This document shows positions 35,970 through 45,185 of a DNA stretch of 64,000 nucleotides, piece by piece. Numbering within the stretch: position 1 is the first letter of the stretch; each line of letters starts with the position of its first letter. The stretch comes from Actinopolymorpha rutila. GTDB lineage: Bacteria; Actinomycetota; Actinomycetes; Propionibacteriales; Actinopolymorphaceae. The DNA is taken from assembly GCF_013407855.1 (NCBI RefSeq), contig NZ_JACBZH010000001.1:3906001-3970000 (forward strand). Reading direction: 5' to 3'. The notes beneath the pieces are model-generated. The model worked only from the letters and a program-made list of their open reading frames with translations. It did no database searches and was not told the origin of the DNA. The translations under genes were made by a program, and so were the position numbers.

Positions 35970-36764
35970 TTAACCGTGCCTGGTGGCCAGGCGCCCGTCG
36001 GCCAACGCGGCGACGTCGACATCATCGAGGGTGGTGACCACGATGTCGGCGTTGGCCCTGGCCAACAGGTCGGCGTCATCGGCTCTGGCGACCCCGATCG
36101 CAGACATCGCGCCGGCCTTCGCGGCCTCGATTCCGGCCACGGCGTCCTCCACGACGAACGAGTTCTCCGGCTTGACCTGGAGCTCGTGCGCTGCGGTGAG
36201 GAACATCTGTGGATCCGGTTTTCCGTGGGCGAGATCTCGGCCCGAGACATCGGCATCGATGAAGTCCAACAGCGTGAGCCCCGGGCGTACGGAAGGCGAG
36301 GAAATGTGGTGCTCTGAGGCGAATGTGTCAAGCCGGATCCTTCGCAGGATGAGCTTGGTGTTCGTCGACGACGAGGCGGTCGCTGTGCGGATCCCGGCAT
36401 CCTTGACGGCGATGATGAACCGCAACGCGTCGGGAAAGGGGGTGAAGTCTCCGGCCTCGATGAGACGGACCACCATCGCCTGCTTGCGGTCGGCGTACTC
36501 CGCTGCTCGCGTACCCTCCTCATCGTCGGGAATGTCGAAGTAGGCAAGGGCTGCCTGCGCGCCGCTCATGCGTGGCTTGCCCGACAACTCCTCCTGGTAG
36601 ACGCGCGACGTGAAGGCTTCCGGCGTCCAGCCCGTCTGGTCGCGGGTGTCGCGCCAGTCCGGTTGCATCAGCTCGCGCAACGACTCACGCCACGCCTTCT
36701 CGTGCGGCGAGTCGACGAGGACACCGTCGACGTCGAAGATCGCGCCCTCGAAACGTGTCGGCAT
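35970..36764 (-). CDS. HAD-superfamily hydrolase, beta-phosphoglucomutase type
   Basis: 264 residues. HAD motif I IFDVDGVLVDS, motif II TATASSSTNTK, motif III with the Lys of AHGKPDPQMFL, and motif IV FVVEDAVAGIEAAKAGAM. This pattern and the helical cap fit beta-phosphoglucomutase, which interconverts beta-glucose 1- and 6-phosphate and acts downstream of disaccharide phosphorylases. No phosphorylase is adjacent, although a glycosidase-like gene lies at 54 kb in the same island. A possible operator is just upstream (36797-36832). Confidence 0.85.
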   Translation of the reverse strand: MPTRFEGAIFDVDGVLVDSPHEKAWRESLRELMQPDWRDTRDQTGWTPEAFTSRVYQEELSGKPRMSGAQAALAYFDIPDDEEGTRAAEYADRKQAMVVRLIEAGDFTPFPDALRFIIAVKDAGIRTATASSSTNTKLILRRIRLDTFASEHHISSPSVRPGLTLLDFIDADVSGRDLAHGKPDPQMFLTAAHELQVKPENSFVVEDAVAGIEAAKAGAMSAIGVARADDADLLARANADIVVTTLDDVDVAALADGRLATRHG

Positions 36765-36796
36765 GTGTCATTCCTGACCCAGCTCCTTGCGCGCAC

Positions 36797-36832
36797 CCAG
36801 GTGGTACCTGGATGGAGCTCCGGTGGTACCTG
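36797..36832 (-). promoter_or_regulatory. Palindrome and direct repeat upstream of the HAD gene
   Basis: CCAGGT-GGT-ACCTGG (36797-36811) is a perfect 6-bp inverted repeat around 3 bases, and GTGGTACCTG recurs at 36823-36832, 22 bp further on, about two helical turns. It lies 33 bp upstream of the HAD start, where a repressor could bind. The cognate regulator is unknown. Confidence 0.45.
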
Positions 36833-36901
36833 CGTCACCTGGCCACTCCGCCTCGATGGACGGTGCTCGCGCCCGGTCCCCATTGTGCGCGTAGGTGCTG
36901 C

Positions 36902-38326
36902 TCAGCCCTGGGCGAAGCCGATCGCCGAGGTCGTCGGGAAGGTGCGGATCAGTTTCCGGTTGACGAACTCCTTGATCCCCAGGTCGGACAGCTCTCGCCC
37001 GTACCCGGAGCACTTGATGCCGCCGAAGGGCAGTTCGGGTCGGGACGAGGTGGGGTGGTTGACCCAGACCATGCCGGTGTCGAGCCGCTCGGCGACCCGG
37101 TGGGCTCGGTCGAGATCCCGGCACATGACGACGCCGCCCAAGCCGTACGGGTTGTCGTTGGCCAGGCTGGCGGCCTCGTGGTCGTTGGCGACCTGGTACA
37201 CCACCGCCGCCGGCCCGAAAAGCTCCTCGTGGTAGGCACGCATCCCGCGGCGTACGTCGGTGAGGATCGTCGGCTCGACGAAGGCGCCGGGCCGGTCGAT
37301 GCGCCTGCCACCGGTCACCAGGGTGGCGCCCTGCGCGACGGTGTCATGGATCTGACTCACGAGGTTCTCGGCGGCCTCTTCGGACGAAAGAGGGCCGAGG
37401 GTCGTCGCCGGGTCCATGGGGTCGCCCGGGGTGAGCGCCTCGAAACGTTGGCGCAGCCGACCGACGAACTCGTTGTAGACGTCGGACACAACGATCATCC
37501 GCTTGGCGCTCACGCAGCTCTGCCCCATGTTGCCCAGGCGGCCGACAACGGCGGCGTCGATGGTCCGGTCGAAGTCCCTGCCGTCGAGCACGATAAACGG
37601 GTCGCTCCCGCCGAGCTCCAGTACGGTCTTGTCGATCCTGCGCCCGGCACGCTCGGCCGCGCTCGCACCTGCCCGGTCGCTGCCGGTCAGCGAGACCCCC
37701 TGCACCAGTGGATTGTCGATGATCCGCCCGATCCCGGATCCGCGTACGAACAGGTTCGTGTAGACGCCGTCGGGAGCGCCCGCGTCCCGGAACAGCTGCT
37801 CGAGCGCGAGTGCCGACTGCGGGCAGTTGCTTGCGTGCTTGAGCAGGATCGTGTTACCCGCAACCAGGTTGGGCGCCGCGAACCGAGCTACCTGGTAGAG
37901 CGGGTAGTTCCAGGGCATGACGCCCAGGAGCACGCCGAGCGGCCGGTTCGTCACGACGGCGGTGCCCTCGTCCACGGTGATCGGCTCGTCCGCGAGGAGT
38001 TCCGGCCCCTGCTCGCCGTAGTACCGGAGGATGTCGACCACGAGATCCACTTCGCCGTAACTCTCCTCGATGAGCTTGCCCATCTCCAAGGTCACGGTAC
38101 GGGCGAGCCCGTCGCGGCGCTGCTGCATCAGGTCGGCAGCCCGGCACACGGCCTGCGCGCGTTCCGCGGCGGGCAGCCACCGCCATTCCTGGAACGCCCG
38201 CTGAGCCTGGTCGACTGCTCGGTCGGCCTCCTCGTCGGACATCGCGGGGAACTCGCGCAGTACCTCGTTTTGGTACGGATTGATGCTCTGGATCGACGTT
38301 CGTGCGACTGATGGCGTGACGGTCAT
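36902..38326 (-). CDS. NAD(P)-dependent succinate-semialdehyde dehydrogenase-like
   Basis: 474 residues, aldehyde dehydrogenase superfamily. [18 protein letters not shown], the catalytic Glu in [11 protein letters not shown] and the nucleophile in [10 protein letters not shown] are present, as is [16 protein letters not shown] near the C-terminus. The overall pattern fits the YneI/GabD succinate-semialdehyde group, making succinate for the TCA cycle. GGGGAGA lies just upstream of the ATG. The same-strand HAD gene follows after 137 bp. Confidence 0.9.
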   Translation of the reverse strand: MTVTPSVARTSIQSINPYQNEVLREFPAMSDEEADRAVDQAQRAFQEWRWLPAAERAQAVCRAADLMQQRRDGLARTVTLEMGKLIEESYGEVDLVVDILRYYGEQGPELLADEPITVDEGTAVVTNRPLGVLLGVMPWNYPLYQVARFAAPNLVAGNTILLKHASNCPQSALALEQLFRDAGAPDGVYTNLFVRGSGIGRIIDNPLVQGVSLTGSDRAGASAAERAGRRIDKTVLELGGSDPFIVLDGRDFDRTIDAAVVGRLGNMGQSCVSAKRMIVVSDVYNEFVGRLRQRFEALTPGDPMDPATTLGPLSSEEAAENLVSQIHDTVAQGATLVTGGRRIDRPGAFVEPTILTDVRRGMRAYHEELFGPAAVVYQVANDHEAASLANDNPYGLGGVVMCRDLDRAHRVAERLDTGMVWVNHPTSSRPELPFGGIKCSGYGRELSDLGIKEFVNRKLIRTFPTTSAIGFAQG

Positions 38327-38525
38327 GATGTCTCCCCGACCGATTGACTACCGTCAAGCACATGCCGACGGCCGGGCGGTGGGCAAGGCCGAAAGCCCTG
38401 TCCTGGTCGGGTCGATCCGGACCGCCCCCGTCCCCCGGGGTCGTGAGCCGGGTTTTCCATACCGAAGGAATAACGGCTGCGGGCCGGGGCAGGAGCACAG
38501 GGGAAGCGGGGGAAGGAAGGGCACT

Positions 38526-38822
38526 GTGAAAAGGATCCTCGAGTTCGACTCGGCCCCACCGGGCTGGTATGCGCGCTGGCGGATGAGCCCTCAGGTCACC
38601 AGGTCGTCTCCGGTGACCGTCTGGGCGTTGGTGGAGGACTCCGAGTCCGGTGCCAGACAGATCGTCGGCGTCGACGCCCTCGGCCAGTGGCAGGGCAGCC
38701 TGGAGAACGACCCCGGCTGGGACTTCGTGCGTTACTTCTACCTGAGCGTTGACGCCGGGCAGCCGGATGACCTGTTCAGCCCGGTGCAGAGCCAGATGGA
38801 GCAGGTGCCCCCTCAACGGTGA
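38526..38822 (+). CDS. Conserved-looking small protein of unknown function
   Basis: 98 residues from a GTG with GGGGGAAGGAAGGG upstream. The sequence (ILEFDSAPPGWYARWRM, WALVEDSESGARQIVGVDA, WDFVRYFYLSVDAG) is compact and without membrane or signal segments. No family recognised. It is transcribed divergently from the aldehyde dehydrogenase gene. Confidence 0.7.
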   Translation: MKRILEFDSAPPGWYARWRMSPQVTRSSPVTVWALVEDSESGARQIVGVDALGQWQGSLENDPGWDFVRYFYLSVDAGQPDDLFSPVQSQMEQVPPQR

Positions 38823-38867
38823 CCAACGGCAGGTCGCCCGCTCGCTGGGCGACGACTGCGTGCGCGA

Positions 38868-39626
38868 TCAACCCGACCACAGGGCCGCGTACTTCGGGCC
38901 GAGTTGTGCCACGACGTCGTGGAACTCCTCGCCGACCGCCTCACGCAGCGTGGTCATGACCGCTCGAGCGTGGACGAACGCCTCCTGCGGTGTCACACCT
39001 TCGCGCTCGGCCACCCGGGCAAGGAACCTCTCCACCGACATGCGCTGGGCCTGATCGGCATCCACGGACCTGCCGGCTCGTAGGGGGTCATGGAGCGGGG
39101 AGGGCAACCTGCTGATCAGATCGTCGACCTCCCCCGCGGCGATGCGCTCGGCGAGGGTTTGGAGAACGGCATCGGTGACCCGACTGGCATCGCCGTCATG
39201 GAGCTGGGCACGCTGGGCAACCCGCTCGAGGAAGGCCCCGGCCGGAAGGATTTCCGGTCCGGTGGGTAGGACAAGGACGAAATCCTTGGGCAGTTGCGCG
39301 ACGAGGTGGGCGAACTCCCGCTCGCTCAGCGCGCGCGAGAGTGCCGTGAAGACCGCACTTGCGGCCCGGGTCGCGGTCGGAAGGTCCATGTCGCCCCGCT
39401 CCGCCACGCGACGGATGAACTCGTCGACATCGAACCCCTCTGCCGGTTCAGCGGTGAACAGCAGTGGACCCAGCTCCGGCGGAAGCTCGCCAGCGAGATG
39501 ACGTGCCTCGGTGGGGGAGATCCGCTCGGCCAGGGTCTGCAGAGTGGCAGCGGTAGAGCGGTCAGCCCCGACTCCTGTGGCCCCGCCACCTCGTTCCACG
39601 ATGGTCAGAAACTGGTCATAGTCCAT
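38868..39626 (-). CDS. DUF2267 protein, duplicated
   Basis: 252 residues, helical, built of two related halves. The pairs RDE-like FLTIVERGG / FLERVAQRA, ATLQTLAERIS / AVLQTLAERIA and LAGELPPELGPLLF / LISRLPSPLHDPL show the internal duplication, each half being a DUF2267 domain of about 125 residues. DUF2267 genes occur in mycobacterial and other actinobacterial stress and dormancy neighbourhoods, but the molecular role is unknown. No catalytic motif is evident. Confidence 0.85.
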   Translation of the reverse strand: MDYDQFLTIVERGGGATGVGADRSTAATLQTLAERISPTEARHLAGELPPELGPLLFTAEPAEGFDVDEFIRRVAERGDMDLPTATRAASAVFTALSRALSEREFAHLVAQLPKDFVLVLPTGPEILPAGAFLERVAQRAQLHDGDASRVTDAVLQTLAERIAAGEVDDLISRLPSPLHDPLRAGRSVDADQAQRMSVERFLARVAEREGVTPQEAFVHARAVMTTLREAVGEEFHDVVAQLGPKYAALWSG

Positions 39627-39704
39627 GTTCTTGCATCTCTTCGCTGCAAAGGATGGAGCCCGGCCGACGGATCCTGGTGGACCGACGCCGGCCGAGCAAT
39701 TCCA

Positions 39705-40047
39705 GCTGCCGCGGCGGCGAACATGCCATGATGATGCGCGGCGGCTGATTCGATGTCGTCATACTTGCGTTGGGCTGCATCCGTGCTGATCACTCCGCAC
39801 CGGTGAATCTTCGCGAAGTCACCGTAGGAAATTTGTAGTGTGCCTTTGTGTCGACAGACTCCTCGTCCTCGATACCGAGGTACCACTTCCCATACAACTA
39901 GAAACCGTGCTCCTCGAGGCAAGTATTCTCGTCCTGGCCGGGTCAGTCGATGCTCGCTCCATGCGTCCTGTTCGTCGATGACATACCGTCCTTGACAAGT
40001 CGTCCGGCAGGATCGAATGCACTTTCGTTCAGCTTCGTGCTCGTGAT
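39705..40047 (-). pseudogene. Decayed paralogue of the 116-residue protein at 45620
   Basis: Reading from 40047, the place of the start codon is ATC, not ATG, followed by TSTKLNESAFDPAGRLVKDG. A one-base shift leads to YVIDEQDAWSEHR, another to LEEHGF, a TAG, then LYGKWYLGIEDEESVDTKAH, and a last shift to YGDFAKIHRCGVIS and QRKYDDIESAAAHHHGMF. Each piece aligns in order with the intact protein at 45620-45970. A lost start, a nonsense codon and several frameshifts make it a clear pseudogene. Confidence 0.85.
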
Positions 40048-40615
40048 CTCTCTCCTTCCAATGAGGATCATGATGTCCGCCCACCGTCATTGGCCTGTCC
40101 GCGGTCGCTCTCCCGACAGTCATCGGCACTTCCCCGGTTGAGATGTTCGTGCACCGACCGCGCGGCCATCGACCGAGGAGTCGCCGGCTGGGACGATCAA
40201 AGGTAACGGCCGGACGCGTCAGGTTTGAATGGTGGACTACAGTCCAAGGTCCGACGGGATGTCATCGATTTAACGATGGGACACACGGTAACGGCCCTTA
40301 ACCGCGTTCACGATCACCTTTGAGGACCGCTTCCTCCCCACGTGATCAGTAAACCCAGGCGCTCAGAGTTTCAGCGACTTCTCGGCAGTCCCACACGACG
40401 TGGCACAATGCTGAGAACAACCGGGAATCTATCAGACGATGGACGCGCATTAGCCGACTCTTTGCTGGTACAGAGCAGAAAGTTCCAGAAAATTTGTTCA
40501 CTGCCTATACCGCGATGACATCCGAGATGGCGATCGGCGGCGCCTCTGGTGGGACGGTTACACACAAGCGACCGCCGTCGCCGGGTACTCCTCCGGCACG
40601 GCGTCGACGCTCCAT
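40048..40615. other. Intergenic region with a DosR-like palindrome
   Basis: About 570 bp with no gene recognised and locally lower GC. It contains the palindrome described at 40233-40244. Confidence 0.4.
40233..40244. promoter_or_regulatory. DosR-box-like palindrome
   Basis: GGACT-AC-AGTCC: the two 5-base arms are perfectly inverted, matching the core GGACT-WW-AGTCC of the mycobacterial DosR/DevR box except for the centre. It lies about 370 bp upstream of the exporter gene and 190 bp upstream of the pseudogene. It is a single occurrence, and no DosR gene is in the window. Confidence 0.35.
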
Positions 40616-42007
40616 GTGTCTACCTGTGTCAGGCGCGAGCTGGTGCTAAACCACCGATGGCGGCCAGGTGCCCGTGGGGCGGAGCGGCAGCTGAAACACA
40701 CCCACGGACCTGCCCAGATTGTACGCCTGACCCGGCGAGGCCCTGACGCGTTCGCCCGACAGGCCGTGCGGGCCACGGCCGCCGCGGTCATCGCCTACGT
40801 TGTGGCGCAGCGGGTGTCGGGCAGTCCGCAGCCTCTGCTGGCGCCGCTCACCGCGCTGATCGTCGTCCAGGTCACGCTGTATGCCACCCTCACCAGCGGA
40901 GTGCAGCGGGTGGTCAGTGTGGTCGTGGGTGTACTCGTCGCAGTTGGCTTCGCCCACTTGGTGGGACTCACCTGGTGGAGTCTGGCGATCTTGATCTTTG
41001 CTTCCCTAGCACTGGGCCGGGTCCTGCGACTCGGGCCGGCTGTACAGGAGGTCGCCATCAGCGGCATGCTCGTAATAGGGGTTGCCAACCCAGCGGCAAC
41101 GGCACAAGGACGGGCGCTTGAGACCCTGATCGGGGCCGGGGTGGGAGTGCTGCTGAACCTGCTGGTACCCCCCTCTGTCTACGTCCAGACGGCCGGCGAA
41201 GCCGTCGACAAGCTTGCCGACCAGCTCGGTGAGCTACTGCGCCGCATGGCGCGTGAGATCCAGCAGGGAGCGAGCGCCGAGAACGCCAGCTCGTGGCTGT
41301 CTGAGGCCCGTCGGATCGACCGGGATTTCGTCAGGGTGGATGTCGCCCTCGCCAAAGCCGAAGACAGCCTGCGCTTGAACCCTCGCGGCCGTCAGCTGCT
41401 GCATACGCGGCTGATCTTGCGCAGCCGCATGGACACCTTGGACCACTGTGCGGTATCGGTCCGGTCGCTCTGCCGTACGCTGGTTGAACTTTCCGGCGGC
41501 CCTCACCGCAGGGCGCTCCTGTCCGACGAGCAACTGACCGTCTTGCTGGAGGGCCTCCTCAGCCGTCTGGCGGATTCGTTCGACACTTTCGGAGTGATCG
41601 TCACCACCGAAATCACTCCGGACACCAAACCCCACCGGGACGATCTGGATCACGCCTTGGCCCAGGCCCGTATGCATCGCGACGCGGCAGCCCAGCTTCT
41701 GCGATCACGGGTGTGGCGCGACCCACAGGGCTGGGAGCTGGCGGGAGCCTTGTTGGCTGCGGTCGACCGACTGATGGTCGACCTTCAGGTAGGAACTCGG
41801 CCACCCGGGGAGAACCGTAAAGTGACACCACACTCCCGATTGGGCTGGATTCCGCGTCTGGTCGCCCGCCGTTGGGCCACAACAGTCCGTGCCCTCAGGG
41901 AATGGACGGCTCCCGCCGGGTCCCGCAGACGGGCAACACTTTCGCCGCCACCAGGTCCATCCCGGCCGAGCGCTGAACGTGTACTGCGCGAGGAAATCAC
42001 CCCCTAG
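40616..42007 (+). CDS. FUSC / aromatic-acid-exporter-like membrane protein
   Basis: Up to 463 residues; the start is uncertain and conserved-looking sequence begins about 40 codons in (LTRRGPDAFARQAVRATAAA). Six hydrophobic helices fall in the first about 190 residues, with PLLAPLTALIVVQVTLYATL typical of the FUSC/ArAE domain, then a long cytoplasmic helical region (RMAREIQQGASAENASS and LLEGLLSRLADSFDT). Relatives export aromatic or other weak acids. Nothing nearby fixes the substrate. Confidence 0.78.
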   Translation: MSTCVRRELVLNHRWRPGARGAERQLKHTHGPAQIVRLTRRGPDAFARQAVRATAAAVIAYVVAQRVSGSPQPLLAPLTALIVVQVTLYATLTSGVQRVVSVVVGVLVAVGFAHLVGLTWWSLAILIFASLALGRVLRLGPAVQEVAISGMLVIGVANPAATAQGRALETLIGAGVGVLLNLLVPPSVYVQTAGEAVDKLADQLGELLRRMAREIQQGASAENASSWLSEARRIDRDFVRVDVALAKAEDSLRLNPRGRQLLHTRLILRSRMDTLDHCAVSVRSLCRTLVELSGGPHRRALLSDEQLTVLLEGLLSRLADSFDTFGVIVTTEITPDTKPHRDDLDHALAQARMHRDAAAQLLRSRVWRDPQGWELAGALLAAVDRLMVDLQVGTRPPGENRKVTPHSRLGWIPRLVARRWATTVRALREWTAPAGSRRRATLSPPPGPSRPSAERVLREEITP

Positions 42008-42343
42008 TAAAGAAGAGGGAGCCGATCACGGCACATACCCGTTCATCGCGGCGCTGCGATCGCCGGCCGGGCGGAGCTCGGACCCAGTGAGGTTGCCCGC
42101 TGGGCGCATTCGCCCTCGACTGAAGGCGCCCCTTTACACGATTCCGTAAGCGGGGGACAATATCCGGTGACGGGGATGTTTCACAACTAAGTCACGGACG
42201 TCGTCCACACTCGACAAACATATTTTGTTCGCGGGCCAGGCGCGAACCCGCTTATGGGTCGAAGGGTCAAACCTCGCTGATCCCGGCGATCGTTGACGTC
42301 GGACGACAACCTAGGCGGCTCGACATGGAGCGTGAGAAGCCTT
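42008..42343. other. Intergenic, no gene recognised
   Basis: About 340 bp between the exporter and the second thioredoxin. No RNA, repeat or hairpin stands out; it should hold the thioredoxin promoter. Confidence 0.3.
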
Positions 42344-42781
42344 ATGACGTCGCACGATCTCCCAGCCAGCGTGACATGTGAGCGTTGCGGTCGGATGAAC
42401 CGGGTATGGAGCATGGCTGAGAGTGCGCCACACTGCGGCAGCTGCAATTCGGCCCTCCCCTGGGTCGTCGACACCAGTGACGACACGTACACCGGCATCG
42501 TGGAGAGGTCGCAGGTTCCTGTCCTCATCTACATGTGTGCACCGTGGTGCCCTCCGTGCCGTCGAATGACGCCCATCCTCGAGCAGATCGCCAAGGATCT
42601 GGCCGGGCGGGTGAAACTCGTCGAGGTCGAGGTGGACGAAGCGCCAAAGATCATCGAACGCCTCGCAATTCGTTCCGTACCCACGCTCATTGTCATGAAG
42701 GGGGGCAAGGCGCTCGCTACACACGTCGGCGCGGCGCCTGCCGTGATCGTGCGGTCATGGGCGGAGGAGGTCCTCGTATAG
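42344..42781 (+). CDS. Second zinc-ribbon thioredoxin, WCPPC active site
   Basis: 145 residues, close to the thioredoxin at 28224. The zinc ribbon Cys12/15/31/34 (CERCGRMNR, CGSCNSALPW) is kept and the fold is complete (IRSVPTLIVMKGG). The active site is WCPPC (68-72) in place of WCGPC, and an extra Cys65 lies three residues before it (MCAPWCPPC). A Pro at this place usually raises the redox potential and changes partner choice. It is a stand-alone gene, on the opposite strand to the chaperone block. Confidence 0.9.
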   Translation: MTSHDLPASVTCERCGRMNRVWSMAESAPHCGSCNSALPWVVDTSDDTYTGIVERSQVPVLIYMCAPWCPPCRRMTPILEQIAKDLAGRVKLVEVEVDEAPKIIERLAIRSVPTLIVMKGGKALATHVGAAPAVIVRSWAEEVLV

Positions 42782-42840
42782 GCGTCCTCTTCGGCCCCCG
42801 TGACGCACGGTCGGCTCCATCGTCGAGGACAACAAGCCGC

Positions 42841-43125
42841 AGGAGCGAGGTGCGGGCCATCTTCGTGTTCATCGGCACCACTCGCGGCATCAGCCTGACC
42901 GCCGCCGACATTCGCACCGCGTGCGGCGGCCATCTCTATGTCGCCAGACCGTGCCTGAGGGCATTGCGCTTCGGCCGGCGCGCCGACCGGTTCGGGCGCA
43001 AGAAGCTTGCTTCTGACTACGTTGGCGCTCTATGTCACCGCGACCGTGGCCACGGCGTTCTCGTTCGAGCCGTGATACTTCTTCCTGGTGCGTTCCTCAC
43101 CGGCATGGGATCGGTGGAGAGGATC
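42841..43125 (+). pseudogene. MFS transporter relic
   Basis: Fragments IFVFIGTTRGISLTAADI, FGRRADRFGRKKL (the MFS loop 2-3 signature), then in another frame TLALYVTATVATAFSFEP, a stop, and FLTGMGS. These are pieces of an N-terminal MFS domain (sugar/metabolite transporter type) with frameshifts. The rest is lost where the NADH dehydrogenase gene ends. Confidence 0.6.
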
Positions 43126-43126
43126 G

Positions 43127-44488
43127 CTAGTTGTCCTCTCGGGCAACCTCGGACCGCCGGTCCTGGTGCCTGGGAGCTGGCACGGCTGGGCGCTCGACTC
43201 TGGCCGCGAGTCGGACCGCTGAGCCCTCGACCAGACCGAGTTGGACGACCTGGCGGGGCGAGAGTGCACCGATGAGCCAGTCCGAGGCGATCCGCGCCCG
43301 GTTGTCTGGAATGTCGAGCAGGTGGAGCGCGCGAGTCAATACCTTCGCGGGTACGCCGGAGATGGGATATCCGACAGGGCTGGCGACCGCTCTCGCTCCG
43401 GCAAGGTCGACTGCGAACCCAAGGTCGTGATGCCGGTACGCACGGCTGCGGCCGTACCCGTAAGCCGCGGCGATGTTGTGGGCAACGCACCTGCCCTGCC
43501 GTTCCGCGTGCTGCGCCGTCATGGGAGTGAGTTCACCCGGCCGCGTGCTGTCATGGACTGCGGCCGCGTCGCCACAGGCGTGGATCTCGGGATGACCTGG
43601 CACGCTGAGGAACTCGTCGACCACCAATCGACCGCTGGTGGTCGGCAGGCCCAGGCTCTCGACCAGCGGATCCGGCCGCACTCCGACGCACCACACGAGC
43701 GAACGGGTGGGTACGAACTCCCCGTCGGACAGCCGCACGCCACGGGCGGACGCTTCTTCCACCGTCGTGCTCGTTCGAATCTCGACTCCGCGCTCGGTCA
43801 GGATCCGAGTGGCCGCTACCGCGAGGCGGGCGTCGAGCTGGGGGAGAATGCGAGGCGCCCTTTCGACAAGGAGCCACCGGACCGGCTGTCCGAGGCCGCC
43901 AGGGCAGCGCCGAGCGGCCGTGAGGGTTGCCAATTGTCCCTGCGAGGCCACCTCGGTCCCGGTGTATCCCGCACCCACGACCACGAAGGTGCAGCGCTCA
44001 TTGCGTTCGTCGGCGTCAGCCGTCTGCGCCAGTTCGATCTGCTTCAGCATGTGGTCGCGCAGATAGAGGGCCTCGGCGATGCTGCGGAATCCGTACGCAT
44101 ACTCCGCGATCCCCGGGATCGGAAGGAGTTTGTCCACACTCCCGACAGCGAGGACCAGGTGGTCGTAGTCGAGGGCCTTGCGTCCACCGTCGGGATCGAC
44201 AAACGCCACCCGCCGATCCGCGACCTCGACCTCGACGACCGTACCCAGAAGGAACTGGACTCCCGGGCAGGCCGCCGCCAGCGGTACCGCGACACGCCGA
44301 GGCTCAAGGACACCGCCGGTGACCTCGGGAAGGAGGGGCAAATACAAGAAGTAGTCGGTGGGGTTTACCTGGACGATCTCCATCGTTCCCTTGGTCATCC
44401 GCGAGAGAGTCCGCCCCGCGTGGAAGCCGGCGAAGCCGGCGCCGACGATGACGGTGCGCGTGCGCTTGGGATACTCGTTCACGGCCAC
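43127..44488 (-). CDS. Type II NADH dehydrogenase-like flavoprotein
   Basis: About 453 residues from a GTG at 44488 (a second GTG two codons on is possible). FAD motif VIVGAGFAGFHAGRTL, PLLPEVTGGVLEPRRVAVPL, NADH motif FVVVGAGYTGTEVASQ and the second FAD site IHACGDAA match NDH-2. These single-subunit enzymes pass electrons from NADH to quinone without pumping protons, useful when oxygen or energy is limiting. The C-terminus has an amphipathic, membrane-binding look (DWLIGALSPRQVVQLGLVEG). It may support redox balance in the island. Confidence 0.88.
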   Translation of the reverse strand: MAVNEYPKRTRTVIVGAGFAGFHAGRTLSRMTKGTMEIVQVNPTDYFLYLPLLPEVTGGVLEPRRVAVPLAAACPGVQFLLGTVVEVEVADRRVAFVDPDGGRKALDYDHLVLAVGSVDKLLPIPGIAEYAYGFRSIAEALYLRDHMLKQIELAQTADADERNERCTFVVVGAGYTGTEVASQGQLATLTAARRCPGGLGQPVRWLLVERAPRILPQLDARLAVAATRILTERGVEIRTSTTVEEASARGVRLSDGEFVPTRSLVWCVGVRPDPLVESLGLPTTSGRLVVDEFLSVPGHPEIHACGDAAAVHDSTRPGELTPMTAQHAERQGRCVAHNIAAAYGYGRSRAYRHHDLGFAVDLAGARAVASPVGYPISGVPAKVLTRALHLLDIPDNRARIASDWLIGALSPRQVVQLGLVEGSAVRLAARVERPAVPAPRHQDRRSEVAREDN

Positions 44489-44669
44489 CTCAGCCCTCTG
44501 AAAACGTGATATCGACCCTTCGCCTCCGACGTCGAGTCGACACTCTTCCAACCGGGAAAGGGGCAGCCTCCAAGTCAGAGACGGTCCAGATGACCAGACC
44601 CCACGTCGGCTGTCGACTTTCACCAACGGGGAACCAGAAGCATGAACACCTTGCCGCATCCCGACGGGA

Positions 44670-45185
44670 CTACTTCTTCTTGGCGGTCTCCCCTGCTCCC
44701 CTTCCGGACTTCTTCTCGTCCGCCTTCTCGTTCGCCTTCTCGTTTGCCTTCTGGTTCGTCTCAGTGCGCTGGACAGGAATAGTCCTCGGCTCGGCCATCT
44801 GCTCACGCACCGGAACCGACACCTCGAGGACGCCGGCGTCGTAGCGGGCGGAAATCTCACTCTCGTCGGCCCCATCCGGCAGCATCACCCGGCGCTCGAA
44901 CAGGCCGTAGTGGAACTCGGTGCTTCCGCGGTCGTGCCTCTCCTCCCGGCGTTCGCCACGAATCGTCAGTATCGAGTTGTCGACCTCAATCTTGATGTCC
45001 TCGGGGTCCATGCCCGGGAGTTCGGCCCGGACAACATACGTCCCATCGTCGACGAACTGCTCAACCCTCATACCTCGCACTTCCGTCGGAGCCTGCTGAC
45101 TGCCCCACGCCAGAACCTGTGGGAGATTCTCCGCCCAGTCGAGGAAGTCGGGGAAGGTACGCATTGCTAGTTGTCGTGTCGCCAT
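44670..45185 (-). CDS. Hsp20 small heat-shock protein
   Basis: 171 residues from an ATG with AAAGGAGTG upstream. The alpha-crystallin domain covers about 38-138 (YVVRAELPGMDPEDIKIEV, FHYGLFERRVMLPDGADE, YDAGVLEVSVPV). The C-terminal tail is unusual: RTIPVQRTE, holding an I-x-V-type oligomer anchor, then a Lys/Glu-rich run with repeated NEKA units and a KKK end. It holds unfolding proteins for the DnaK/ClpB system encoded in the same island. Confidence 0.95.
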   Translation of the reverse strand: MATRQLAMRTFPDFLDWAENLPQVLAWGSQQAPTEVRGMRVEQFVDDGTYVVRAELPGMDPEDIKIEVDNSILTIRGERREERHDRGSTEFHYGLFERRVMLPDGADESEISARYDAGVLEVSVPVREQMAEPRTIPVQRTETNQKANEKANEKADEKKSGRGAGETAKKK

